Shown here one piece after another: positions 1-6,543 of a stretch of DNA of 11,242 bases (position 1 is its first letter; each line of letters opens with the position of its first letter). This DNA is from an uncultured Clostridia bacterium. GTDB lineage: Bacteria; Bacillota; Clostridia; Christensenellales; Borkfalkiaceae. Location: contig CAKQEE010000021.1 of assembly GCA_934230055.1 (NCBI GenBank), positions 1 through 11,242 of the forward strand, read 5' to 3'. Under the pieces are notes generated by a model. The model ran no database searches. It was given only the letters and a program-made list of their open reading frames with translations, and was not told the origin of the DNA. The position numbers and the translations under genes were made by a program.

Positions 1-1985
1 TTGCCGCGTCCCTGCGTCATGCTGCGAAGGTCGGTTGCGTATTTAAGCATTTCGGCAAGCGGAGCTTCCGCGGAAATCTCTTGTTTGCCGTTTACCGATT
101 CCATTCCGAGAATTCTGCCGCGACGCTTGTTCATATCCCCTAAAATATCGCCCGTATAGTTATCGGGAACGGTTATTTTATAGGAATAAATAGGCTCTAA
201 TATAACGGGTTTTGCCTTGGCGCAACCCTCTTCGTAAGCGAGTTTCGCCGCCGAAACGAAAGCTACCTCTTTTGAATCTACGGGGTGATATTTGCCGTCG
301 AACAGAGTGCATTTTATATCTACCATGGGATAGCCCGCAAGCACGCCCTTCGTCACCGCTTCGCGCAGACCCTTTTCGACCGCGGGAATAAACTGTCTCG
401 GAACCGCGCCGCCGACAACCGCATCCACGAACTCGAACGTGCCGTCCGCCGCACCCGGCTCGAAACGGATATTAACCACGCCGAATTGTCCCGCGCCGCC
501 CGTTTGCTTTTTATGCTTGCCTTCCGCTTCCGCAGGAACGGTTATCGTTTCCTTAAAGGCTACGGTAGGCTCTTTTAAAGCCGCTTCGCAACCGAATTTC
601 GCTTTCAGTTTTTTACAAAGCACGTCGAGCTGCGTTTCGCCGAGACCGCGGATAACCGTTTCGCCCGTATTTTTGTCTTTTTCCACCTTAAAGGTCAGAT
701 CCTCTTCCGCAAGGCGGTTAAGCCCCGCAAAAACCTTTTCCTCTTCGCCGTGCTTTGCCGCAGAAATCGCCATAGTCAGCACGGGGCGCGGCAAAGGTAT
801 GTCGTAGAATTTGATTTTACGGTTTTCGTCGCACAATGTATCGCCCGTGTTGGTGGCGGTAAGCTTGCTGACCGCGCCTATATCCCCCGCGACGAGTTCT
901 TCCGCCGCTTCCTGCTTTTTTCCTTTCATAAAATACAGCGCGTTTATGCGTTCTTTTTCGCCCGTCGTCGCGTTATATACCGTCATACCGCTTTTAAGGA
1001 CACCCGTAAACACTCGGAGCATATTAAGCTTTCCTACGAACGGGTCCGCAACCGTTTTGAAAACCTGTGCGGAGAAAGGCGCGCTTTCGTCGCAGGTAAC
1101 GTTCAGCACGTCACCCGTCGCAAGGTCGGTCGCGAGAACGGGACGTCTCTCTTTGGGAGAGGGCAATATGGCGACTATTTCGTTCATAAGGTTTATAACG
1201 CCCATATTCTGCGTTGCGCTGCCGCCCATAACGGGAATGGTGTTGCCCTCTAAAAGTCCCGTTTTTATGCCCGCTATAATCTCGTCGTTGGTGAGAGCGC
1301 CTTCCGAAAGGTATTTGTCGAGAAACACTTCCGAAGTTTCCGCCGCCGCTTCCGTAAGCCCTTCTTTTAAGAGTGCCACTTCTTCCTTCATTCCGTCGGG
1401 AACGGCTATTTCGTTTCTGCCGCCCTTCGTGAATTCATACGCTTTGCCGGAAATAACGCTTACGTAGCCCTTCATTTTTCCGCCCGAAATTATGGGCGTG
1501 TGCATGGTTGCTATGACCTTGCCGTATTTGCTTCTGAAAGCTTCCACCGTGGCTACGTAGTTAGAATTTTCTTTGTCTATTCCGTTCACGAATATCATAA
1601 GCGGAATGTGGCGGCGAATACAGTATTCCACCGCTTTTTCCGCGCCGACCGAAACCTGACCGTTAGCGTCCGCAACGAGTATTGCGGAACCGACCGCGCG
1701 CATAGCTTCCTCGAATTCGCCCTCGAAATCATAAAACCCCGGAACGTCTATGACGTTTATCTTAACGTTTTCCCAGTACGTATACGCCGCGGAAAGAGAT
1801 ATGGAAATTCCGCGCGCGAGTTCTTCCGCGTCGTAATCCATAACGGTGTTCTTATCCGTTATCGTTCCCAAACGATCTATACTTTTTCCGTTAAAAAGCA
1901 TTGCTTCCGCAAGTGAGGTTTTTCCCTCTCCGCTGTGACCTATAATCGCCACGTTTCTGATGTTTTCCGATGATACTTTACCCAT
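1..1985 (-). CDS. Elongation factor G-like GTPase (EF-G paralogue), 3' end cut by window
   Basis: Reading from the ATG at 1985, 661 residues are visible and the frame is still open at base 1; about 30 C-terminal residues are probably missing. The G domain has a P-loop GHSGEGKTS (residues 16-24), switch I ARGISISLS (57-65), DVPGFYDF (80-87) and NGID (134-137). Domains II-V follow, with EF-G hallmarks: GGAGQFG (496-502), the domain IV stretch GYPMVDIK (551-558) and domain V NKRRGRILGM (619-628). Canonical EF-G has AHIDAGKT, RGITI, DTPGHVDF and NKMD, so this belongs to the divergent EF-G-like group: the catalytic-loop His is Phe and the NKxD Lys is Gly. The absence of rpsL, rpsG or tuf next to it supports a paralogue. 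An AAGGGGG ribosome site lies about 10 nt before the ATG. The family is expected to bind the ribosome and hydrolyse GTP; the specific role is unknown. It is not a Tet(M)-type protein by its motifs. Confidence 0.9.
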   Translation of the reverse strand, partial: MGKVSSENIRNVAIIGHSGEGKTSLAEAMLFNGKSIDRLGTITDKNTVMDYDAEELARGISISLSAAYTYWENVKINVIDVPGFYDFEGEFEEAMRAVGSAILVADANGQVSVGAEKAVEYCIRRHIPLMIFVNGIDKENSNYVATVEAFRSKYGKVIATMHTPIISGGKMKGYVSVISGKAYEFTKGGRNEIAVPDGMKEEVALLKEGLTEAAAETSEVFLDKYLSEGALTNDEIIAGIKTGLLEGNTIPVMGGSATQNMGVINLMNEIVAILPSPKERRPVLATDLATGDVLNVTCDESAPFSAQVFKTVADPFVGKLNMLRVFTGVLKSGMTVYNATTGEKERINALYFMKGKKQEAAEELVAGDIGAVSKLTATNTGDTLCDENRKIKFYDIPLPRPVLTMAISAAKHGEEEKVFAGLNRLAEEDLTFKVEKDKNTGETVIRGLGETQLDVLCKKLKAKFGCEAALKEPTVAFKETITVPAEAEGKHKKQTGGAGQFGVVNIRFEPGAADGTFEFVDAVVGGAVPRQFIPAVEKGLREAVTKGVLAGYPMVDIKCTLFDGKYHPVDSKEVAFVSAAKLAYEEGCAKAKPVILEPIYSYKITVPDNYTGDILGDMNKRRGRILGMESVNGKQEISAEAPLAEMLKYATDLRSMTQGRG

Positions 1986-2049
1986 AGTTGATTGTCCCCC
2001 TTTGTTTTATTCGGTACGGTAAGTATTTTTTGTCGCATGGTTACGGACG

Positions 2050-2061
2050 GGCAAATTTGCC
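2050..2061. other. Perfect 12-bp palindrome in the EF-G-like leader
   Basis: GGCAAATTTGCC is its own reverse complement. It lies about 15 nt downstream of the predicted transcription start of the EF-G-like gene. It could be a repressor operator or, in the RNA, a short hairpin. No T-tract follows, so it is not a normal terminator. A palindrome of this length could also occur by chance. Confidence 0.35.
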
Positions 2062-2083
2062 TCCGCTTTACTGCGCCTTTTAT

Positions 2084-2112
2084 ATTGTACTATAACTTTT
2101 AAAGCTTTTCAA
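2084..2112 (-). promoter_or_regulatory. Sigma-A promoter of the EF-G-like gene
   Basis: On the minus strand TTGAAA (2112-2107) and TACAAT (2089-2084) are separated by exactly 17 bp. An A6T6 tract at 2135-2146 lies upstream and could act as an UP-like or bent element. The predicted transcript begins near 2077 and has a leader of roughly 90 nt before the start codon at 1985. Confidence 0.75.
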
Positions 2113-2152
2113 GGGGGAATTTGAATTTTCTCTCAAAAAATTTTTTAAGCCC

Positions 2153-2584
2153 TTAATAGTCGCTTAAATCTATTCTCTCGTTCCCGTAAAAATTTTGCCC
2201 GTTTTCTTCCCTCGGTTCGACGGCACGCGGCGGGGGCGGAGGCGGACAAGGCGCGCACGGAGAGCATGGCGCGCACGGCGAAGGCGGTCTTTTAGGAGGC
2301 GGACAAAGCGGATTTATACTGACGGAAGAAGAGCAGGTATCGCCGCATTTTACGTTTACGAGAATCACGTCCCCGCCGATTTTGATTATATTCCTTTGTT
2401 CTATGGTGATTTTCCCGCGGGAAAACAGCCCGAAAAAACCGCCGCCGCGTTTTGCCGGCACTACTATTGCAGAAAGCTTTCCGCTCGGAAAATCGAGCGA
2501 CACGTCGCAAATATGCCCAAAGGAAGAGCCGTCCGAAACGTTTACGACGTCGCGTTTTTTAAGTTCCCCGTAAGTCAGTTCCAT
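2153..2584 (-). CDS. ylmC: YlmC/YmxH-family PRC-barrel sporulation protein with Cys/Pro-rich tail
   Basis: A protein of 143 residues. Residues 1-78 resemble the small PRC-barrel proteins of the YlmC/YmxH family: an N-terminal MELTYGELKKRDVVNV, a GxxxGxIxDvxxD-like strand pattern around 19-31, SAIVVPAKR (38-46), and a closing IIKIGGDVILVNV (66-78). The usual family member ends about here. This one carries an extra tail of about 65 residues with Cys at 80, 84, 94, 104, 107, 110 and 113 and a run of six prolines (114-119), so it is low-complexity and rich in CxxC spacing. The gene follows sigG, an arrangement seen in Clostridia. A terminator and a sigma-E-like promoter separate the two, suggesting its own transcription. 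There is no good Shine-Dalgarno at normal distance: AAGGGG is about 19 nt upstream. The molecular function of the family is unclear; a spore-envelope role for the tail is inference. Confidence 0.82.
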   Translation of the reverse strand: MELTYGELKKRDVVNVSDGSSFGHICDVSLDFPSGKLSAIVVPAKRGGGFFGLFSRGKITIEQRNIIKIGGDVILVNVKCGDTCSSSVSINPLCPPPKRPPSPCAPCSPCAPCPPPPPPRAVEPREENGQNFYGNERIDLSDY

Positions 2585-2590
2585 AAAACC

Positions 2591-2618
2591 ATTATATGCC
2601 GAAAGCCCCTTAATATTC
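2591..2618 (-). promoter_or_regulatory. Sporulation (sigma-E-like) promoter of the PRC-barrel gene
   Basis: On the minus strand GAATATT (2618-2612) is followed after 13 bp by CATATAAT (2598-2591). The Bacillus sigma-E consensus, from memory, is KMATATW, about 14 bp, CATACAHT, so the -35 fits fully and the -10 fits in 7 of 8 positions. The TATAAT could serve sigma-A, but no TTGACA-like -35 lies at 16-18 bp. The -10 ends only 6 nt before the ATG at 2584, so the predicted transcript would be leaderless. Confidence 0.55.
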
Positions 2619-2624
2619 TACACG

Positions 2625-2655
2625 AAAAAGCGGCTCTCCTTATAGGAAAAGCCGC
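2625..2655 (-). terminator. Intrinsic terminator after sigG (possibly bidirectional)
   Basis: On the minus strand a stem built from GCGGCTTTTCC and GGAGAGCCGC (2655-2630, about 10 pairs including G-T) is followed directly by TTTTT (2629-2625). It lies 40 nt beyond the sigG stop codon. On the plus strand the same stem is followed by CGAG and eight T, so it could also stop antisense transcription. It would separate sigG from the PRC-barrel gene. Confidence 0.75.
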
Positions 2656-2694
2656 CGAGTTTTTTTTGAATTCTGTTTTTACCGCCGCGCTTTA

Positions 2695-3468
2695 TTAAGC
2701 CTTTAACCTTTCTTTTATCGCGGAAAGGGCGTTTTTTTCCAGCCGCGATACCTGCGCCTGCGAAATGCCTACTTCGGAAGATATTTCCGTCTGCGTTTTC
2801 CCCTCGAAGTATCTTAAATAGATAATCTTCTTTTCTCTTCCGCGAAGGACGGAGAGCGCGGAAGAAAGCGCGACCTTTTCCGTCCAGTTCTCTTCCGTGT
2901 TTTTCTCGTCGCCCAGCTGGTCCATAAGCATAAGGGTGTCGCCCGATTTATTATACACGGGATCGTATAAAGAAACTGTGTCCGAAATAGCGTCAAGCGC
3001 GTAAACCACTTCGGAAACGGCTACCTGCATTTTTTCCGCTATCTCCTCTATCGTGGCTTCCCTTTCGCACTTTTCTATCTCGCCGCGCGTTTTAAGCACC
3101 TTATAAGCGGTATCTCGCACGCTTCTCGATATGCGCAAAGAGTTGCCGTCGCGTAAAAATCTTTTTATTTCGCCGATAATCATAGGCACCGCGTAGGTGG
3201 AAAATCTTACTCCCACGCCAAGGTCGAAATTATTTATCGCCTTTATAAGTCCTATACAACCCGCCTGAAAAACGTCGTCCGAACAGGCGGTTTTCAGCCT
3301 GAACCTTTTTATTACGGAAAGAACGAGCCGCATATTCGCCACGATGAAATCTTCGCGAGCGCGTTGGTCTCCTCGGGCGATTTTGCTTAAAAGCTCAACC
3401 GACTCCTTTTCGCTTATACGCGGCAATGCGGAAGTGTTCACGCCGCAAATAACCACTTTGTTACCCAT
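2695..3468 (-). CDS. sigG: RNA polymerase sporulation sigma factor SigG (forespore-specific)
   Basis: A protein of 257 residues, close to the usual length of about 260. The N-terminus KVVICGVNTS (4-13) matches the SigG signature KVEICGVDTS rather than SigF or SigE. Region 2 covers about 45-115, with NMRLVLSVIKRF, DDVFQAGCIGLIKAINNFD and the RFSTYAVPMIIGEIKRFLRD core for -10 recognition. Region 3 lies at about 138-165 (TIEEIAEKMQV). Region 4 lies at about 205-252, with the helix-turn-helix GKTQTEISSEVGISQAQVSR. In Bacillus this factor drives late forespore genes after engulfment. The start is fixed by AGGAGGGG 3 nt before the ATG. Upstream lie a sigma-F/sigma-G-type promoter and a leader that can mask the ribosome site. 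The spoIIGA and sigE genes that often precede sigG in Clostridia are not here; a surface-protein gene is found instead. Confidence 0.95.
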   Translation of the reverse strand: MGNKVVICGVNTSALPRISEKESVELLSKIARGDQRAREDFIVANMRLVLSVIKRFRLKTACSDDVFQAGCIGLIKAINNFDLGVGVRFSTYAVPMIIGEIKRFLRDGNSLRISRSVRDTAYKVLKTRGEIEKCEREATIEEIAEKMQVAVSEVVYALDAISDTVSLYDPVYNKSGDTLMLMDQLGDEKNTEENWTEKVALSSALSVLRGREKKIIYLRYFEGKTQTEISSEVGISQAQVSRLEKNALSAIKERLKA

Positions 3469-3471
3469 AAG

Positions 3472-3504
3472 CCCCTCCTATGTAAAACCTCTTTTCGGAG
3501 GGAA
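3472..3504 (-). promoter_or_regulatory. sigG leader hairpin that can mask the Shine-Dalgarno
   Basis: In the sigG mRNA, TCCCTCC (3503-3497) can pair with GGAGGGG (3478-3472), which contains the ribosome site. This gives six Watson-Crick pairs plus one G-U. Inside the loop AAAA (3495-3492) can pair with TTTT across GAGG. The structure would lower translation of sigG. From memory, a leader hairpin covering the sigG ribosome site has been described in Bacillus subtilis. Folding was judged by eye only. Confidence 0.5.
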
Positions 3505-3524
3505 CTGCTTAAAAGGATATTTAT

Positions 3525-3554
3525 AAGTATGCCGCTAACGGCAAATTTTTATGC
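3525..3554 (-). promoter_or_regulatory. Sigma-F/sigma-G-type promoter of sigG
   Basis: On the minus strand GCATA (3554-3550) is followed after 18 bp by CATACTT (3531-3525). The sigma-G consensus, from memory, is GMATR, 18 bp, CATWHTA; only the last base differs. A sigma-F reading (GYATA, 16 bp, GG-N-N-A-N-A-H-T-R) is partly met by GGCATACTTA. Dual sigma-F/sigma-G control of sigG is the known arrangement in Bacillus. The spacer contains the dyad GCCG-TTAG-CGGC (3542-3531). The predicted leader is about 50 nt. Confidence 0.7.
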
Positions 3555-3604
3555 AAATCTTTTTGATTTTGGGGGCGGTTTGACAGAAAACTTCGCCTTT
3601 CTAC

Positions 3605-3640
3605 TGTAAAAGCCTTTGCAAAAAATTTCGCAAAGGCTTT
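3605..3640 (-). terminator. Probable terminator of the BspA-like surface protein gene
   Basis: A perfect 11-bp inverted repeat, AAAGCCTTTGC (minus strand 3640-3630) and GCAAAGGCTTT (3619-3609), encloses a 10-nt loop. It ends in a short T run (TTTTACAG) and lies 27 nt after the stop codon at 3667. The T-tract is weak. Confidence 0.6.
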
Positions 3641-3666
3641 AGCTCCGCAATTATTGTTTTTCGTTT

Positions 3667-6507
3667 TTATTTCCCTTTTTTCTTTGCGAGACACGCCGCC
3701 ACAAGACCTGCAAGAACAACCTCTATCGCCGCCAGTACTATAATAACCGCTTTATATGTACTCTCCTTTTTATCGCTATCCGCGATTAAAGAGTCGATTT
3801 TATCGGATAACTCGCCGTCGCGGGAATCTGCACCCGACTGAATTTCGTCGAGCCGCGTTCTAATTTCCGCAATCGCCGTCCATATAGCTTCGTTCGCTTC
3901 ATTCATAGAAGTTTGCAAAGCCGTTATTCTTTCCGAAAGTTCGTTGTCCGCGGTTTCTATCTTACTTTCGAGTGCGGCTTTAAGTACGCCGTCCGCCTCT
4001 TTGTATGCGTTTGTAAGGTCTGCTACCTTCTGTTCTATATTCGCTTCGTTCGCTTCTACCGCCGCGGTTAAAGCCGCTACTTTTCTGTCAAGCTTTTCGT
4101 TTAAATCGTTTATAGAAGCTTGCAAACTGCTTTTCGCGCTTGCCAAGCTTTCCTCTAAAGCCGTTATTCTTTCCGAAAGTTCGTTGTCCGCGGTTTCTAT
4201 CTTACTTTCGAGTGCGGCTTTAAGCACCCCATCCGCCTCTTTGTATGCGTTCGTAAGGTCTGCTACCTTCTGTTCTATATTCGCTTCGTTCGCTTCCACC
4301 GCCGCGGTTAAATCCGATACTTTTTGATCGAGCTTGTCGTTTAACGCATTGATAGAAGCTTGCAAACTGCTTTTCGCGCTTGCCAAGCTTTCCTCTAAAG
4401 CGGTTATTTTCTCCGAAAGTTCGTTGTCTGCGGTTTCTATCTTACTTTCGAGCGCGGCTTTAAGCACGCCGTCCGCCTCTTTGTATGCGTTCGTAAGGTC
4501 TGCTACCTTCTGTTCTATATCAGCTTCGTTCGCTTCCACCGCCGCGGTTAAAGCCGCGATAGACTGATCTATTTGAGTCTTTAATTCTTCGTCTGCTTTT
4601 TCGACAGAAGTTTTTATGTCGGGTATTTCGGTTATATCCGTTTTTGCGTCACACCGAACGCAATGCCTCGATTTACTTCCCTTTTCCGTCCAAGTCGCTT
4701 CTTTATCCACCGTAAAATTTTCGTCAAAACTATGCCCGGAAGCGACTATCTCCGTTATATCCGTTTTTGCGTCACACCGAACGCAATGCCTTGACTTGCT
4801 TCCGCTTTCCGTGCAGGTAGGCTCCTTATCTACCGTAAAATCGGAAGAAAAATTATGTCCCGTTGCGCTTACGTCTTCCGTTTTAGTGTGAGCCGCATTA
4901 TTTGCGCAAGTAAACGTTTTAACGCCTTTTCCCGTACACGTCGGCAGAGTTGTAATTTCGCCGTCGTTCCAACTATGTTCCCCGAAATCGCCGTATTCTT
5001 TACCGCAAACGCTGCAAACCGCCTTCTGAGAACAGGTCGCCGTGCCGCCGCCGCAGACTTCGTGTTTATAAATCGTCTTACACGCGTCCGCGGATTCTAT
5101 TTGCATAATATCCTTCGAACCGTTCCAGAACTTTGCGGGAAGCTCTAACGCCGCTCCGATATTTTTCGGAGTTTTAACGGTAGAAAGAATATTACAGTTG
5201 TCGAATATACCCTCGGCTTTTTTCTCTTCGGTTACCGCAGATAAATCCGTCATAGATAAATCTATTGTTTCCATCACCGCGCAATTTTGAAACATATACG
5301 ATACGTCTGTAACGTTAGAGGTATCGAACGAAGAAAAATCCACAGTTTTTAATGCTCTGCACCCGCAAAACATTCTCGACATATTCGTCACCTTTTCCGT
5401 TTTAAAAGAGGACAGGATAACCGTTTCCAGACCGGTGCAATTAAAAAACATATATGCGGTACTCGTCACTTTTTCCGTATTAAAAGAGGATAAATCCGGC
5501 TTTGTCAGCCCCGTACAGCTTGAAAACATACTCGACATATTCGTCACGTTCGCCGTATTAAAATAATATAAATCCAGCTTTTTCAGTCCGGAGCAACCGC
5601 TGAACATACTCGACATATTCTCCACGCTTGACGTATCGAAAGAAGATAAATCGATTTCCGTTAAATTTCTGCACGAGCCGAACATATAAGACATATTCGT
5701 TACGTTCGACGTCGAAAAGCCTCCACCGATTTTTATAGCCGTACCCGTCCCCCCGAAAGTCCCGGATAGTAACGAACAATTATAAAAAAGGTCCCGCATA
5801 CTCGTTACTTTTGCCGTGTTAAAAGACGATATATCGAGGTAAGTAAGTTTTTTGCAACCGCCAAAGAGACTCGACATATCCGTTACTTTTGCCGTATTAA
5901 ACCCTGTTCCTATCTTTATAGCGGTGCCTTCGATGCCGAATGTACCCGATAGAGCGGAGCAATTATAAAACATCCCCGAAATATCGGTCGCGCTTTTCGT
6001 GTTAAAAGAAGACAAGTCTATATATTCAATATGACATTCTGCAAACATAGAGTCAAAGCTCGTCACGTTTTCCGTATTAAACGCGGATAAATCTATTTCC
6101 GTAAGAGATCGGCAAAGATAAAACATATATGACATATCCGTTACGCTATCCGTTACCAAGCCTCTTAAATCAACGCTTGTCAAGTTAGTTTTCCCGTAAA
6201 ACCAGTAAGCCGTGGAAGTCGGCGCAACGCCGCCTGTCACCTCTACGCTCGTAAAACTCAAACCTCCCCATTTACAATCGGTATTTCTAAACCAACGTTC
6301 GTTTGCGGGAAAAGAGCCGCTTTCCGTTCCGCCGACTTCCGAAGAACTTATCGTAAGTTTGCCGCCCGAAACGCCCCAATAAACGGTTCCTTCACCCGCC
6401 GCAAAAACTTGCCGCTTAGGCAAAAGCGTTAGCGCGCCTAAAAATAAAAGCGTAAAAGCAAATACCGCCGCAAGTAAAAAAATTGTTCCCTTTTTAACCT
6501 TTGACAT
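3667..6507 (-). CDS. BspA-like (DUF285) leucine-rich-repeat surface protein with coiled-coil stalk and C-terminal membrane anchor
   Basis: A protein of 946 residues. Signal peptide: KVKK, hydrophobic residues 8-29, cleavage probably after VFAA (residue 37). From about 84 to 440 there are about 13 BspA-type repeats of the kind LTEIDLSSFDTSxVxNMSSMF-xxC. Two contain an insert like SGTFG-xxGTAIKIG (188-200, 248-261). From about 480 to 630 there is a Cys/His-rich region with CSVC (498-501) and a 41-residue repeat containing CVRC. From about 630 to 910 a charged Ala/Glu/Lys coiled coil is built of an 80-residue tandem repeat. A membrane helix (about 918-940) and KKKGK end the protein. There is no LPxTG motif, so it is predicted to be held by the membrane helix, with LRRs displayed on a stalk. 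BspA-type proteins can bind host or matrix components; the ligand here is unknown. GGGAGG lies 6 nt before the ATG. The divergent MerR-type regulator probably controls it. Confidence 0.9.
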   Translation of the reverse strand: MSKVKKGTIFLLAAVFAFTLLFLGALTLLPKRQVFAAGEGTVYWGVSGGKLTISSSEVGGTESGSFPANERWFRNTDCKWGGLSFTSVEVTGGVAPTSTAYWFYGKTNLTSVDLRGLVTDSVTDMSYMFYLCRSLTEIDLSAFNTENVTSFDSMFAECHIEYIDLSSFNTKSATDISGMFYNCSALSGTFGIEGTAIKIGTGFNTAKVTDMSSLFGGCKKLTYLDISSFNTAKVTSMRDLFYNCSLLSGTFGGTGTAIKIGGGFSTSNVTNMSYMFGSCRNLTEIDLSSFDTSSVENMSSMFSGCSGLKKLDLYYFNTANVTNMSSMFSSCTGLTKPDLSSFNTEKVTSTAYMFFNCTGLETVILSSFKTEKVTNMSRMFCGCRALKTVDFSSFDTSNVTDVSYMFQNCAVMETIDLSMTDLSAVTEEKKAEGIFDNCNILSTVKTPKNIGAALELPAKFWNGSKDIMQIESADACKTIYKHEVCGGGTATCSQKAVCSVCGKEYGDFGEHSWNDGEITTLPTCTGKGVKTFTCANNAAHTKTEDVSATGHNFSSDFTVDKEPTCTESGSKSRHCVRCDAKTDITEIVASGHSFDENFTVDKEATWTEKGSKSRHCVRCDAKTDITEIPDIKTSVEKADEELKTQIDQSIAALTAAVEANEADIEQKVADLTNAYKEADGVLKAALESKIETADNELSEKITALEESLASAKSSLQASINALNDKLDQKVSDLTAAVEANEANIEQKVADLTNAYKEADGVLKAALESKIETADNELSERITALEESLASAKSSLQASINDLNEKLDRKVAALTAAVEANEANIEQKVADLTNAYKEADGVLKAALESKIETADNELSERITALQTSMNEANEAIWTAIAEIRTRLDEIQSGADSRDGELSDKIDSLIADSDKKESTYKAVIIVLAAIEVVLAGLVAACLAKKKGK
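3916..4551 (-). repeat. 240-bp tandem repeat encoding the 80-residue coiled-coil unit (2.65 copies)
   Basis: Units run 4551-4312, 4311-4072 and a partial 4071-3916, each starting with LTAAVEANEA (residues 653, 733, 813). The copies are nearly identical in DNA as well as protein, differing at scattered positions, which implies recent duplication or gene conversion. The period is exactly 240 bp, so gain or loss of a unit keeps the frame and changes stalk length. Confidence 0.95.
4617..4860 (-). repeat. 123-bp tandem repeat (two copies) in the Cys/His-rich region
   Basis: Residues 550-590 and 591-630 repeat a unit beginning GHxF, with FTVDKE, GSKSRHCVRCDAKTDITEI. The DNA of the second half of each unit is almost identical. 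The first copy has TCTE where the second has TWTE, so one cysteine is lost in the copy next to the stalk. A more diverged related unit covers about 510-549. Confidence 0.85.
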
Positions 6508-6543
6508 AACATACCTCCCGAAAAAACTTATAAACTTTATCGC

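Noticed and set aside
811..1467. Plus-strand open frame of 218 codons
   Set aside because: It lies wholly antisense to the EF-G-like gene, has no recognisable domain or ribosome site, and is explained by the codon bias of the real gene.
2195..2698. Plus-strand open frame of 167 codons, Arg-rich
   Set aside because: It is antisense to the PRC-barrel gene and runs through the sigG terminator; the arginine-rich product is the complement of the Pro/Cys tail.
3580..3602. TTGACA on the plus strand as a promoter
   Set aside because: No TATAAT-like -10 stands at 16-18 bp (only ACTGTA), and it would transcribe antisense into the surface-protein gene with no gene to serve.
3916..4551. Regularly spaced repeats considered as a CRISPR-like array
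   Set aside because: Units are 240 bp, contiguous without spacers, and form part of one continuous reading frame.
3944..4567. Plus-strand open frames with repeated Ser/Ala/Phe-rich products
   Set aside because: They are the antisense of the 240-bp coiled-coil repeats and repeat only because the coding strand does.
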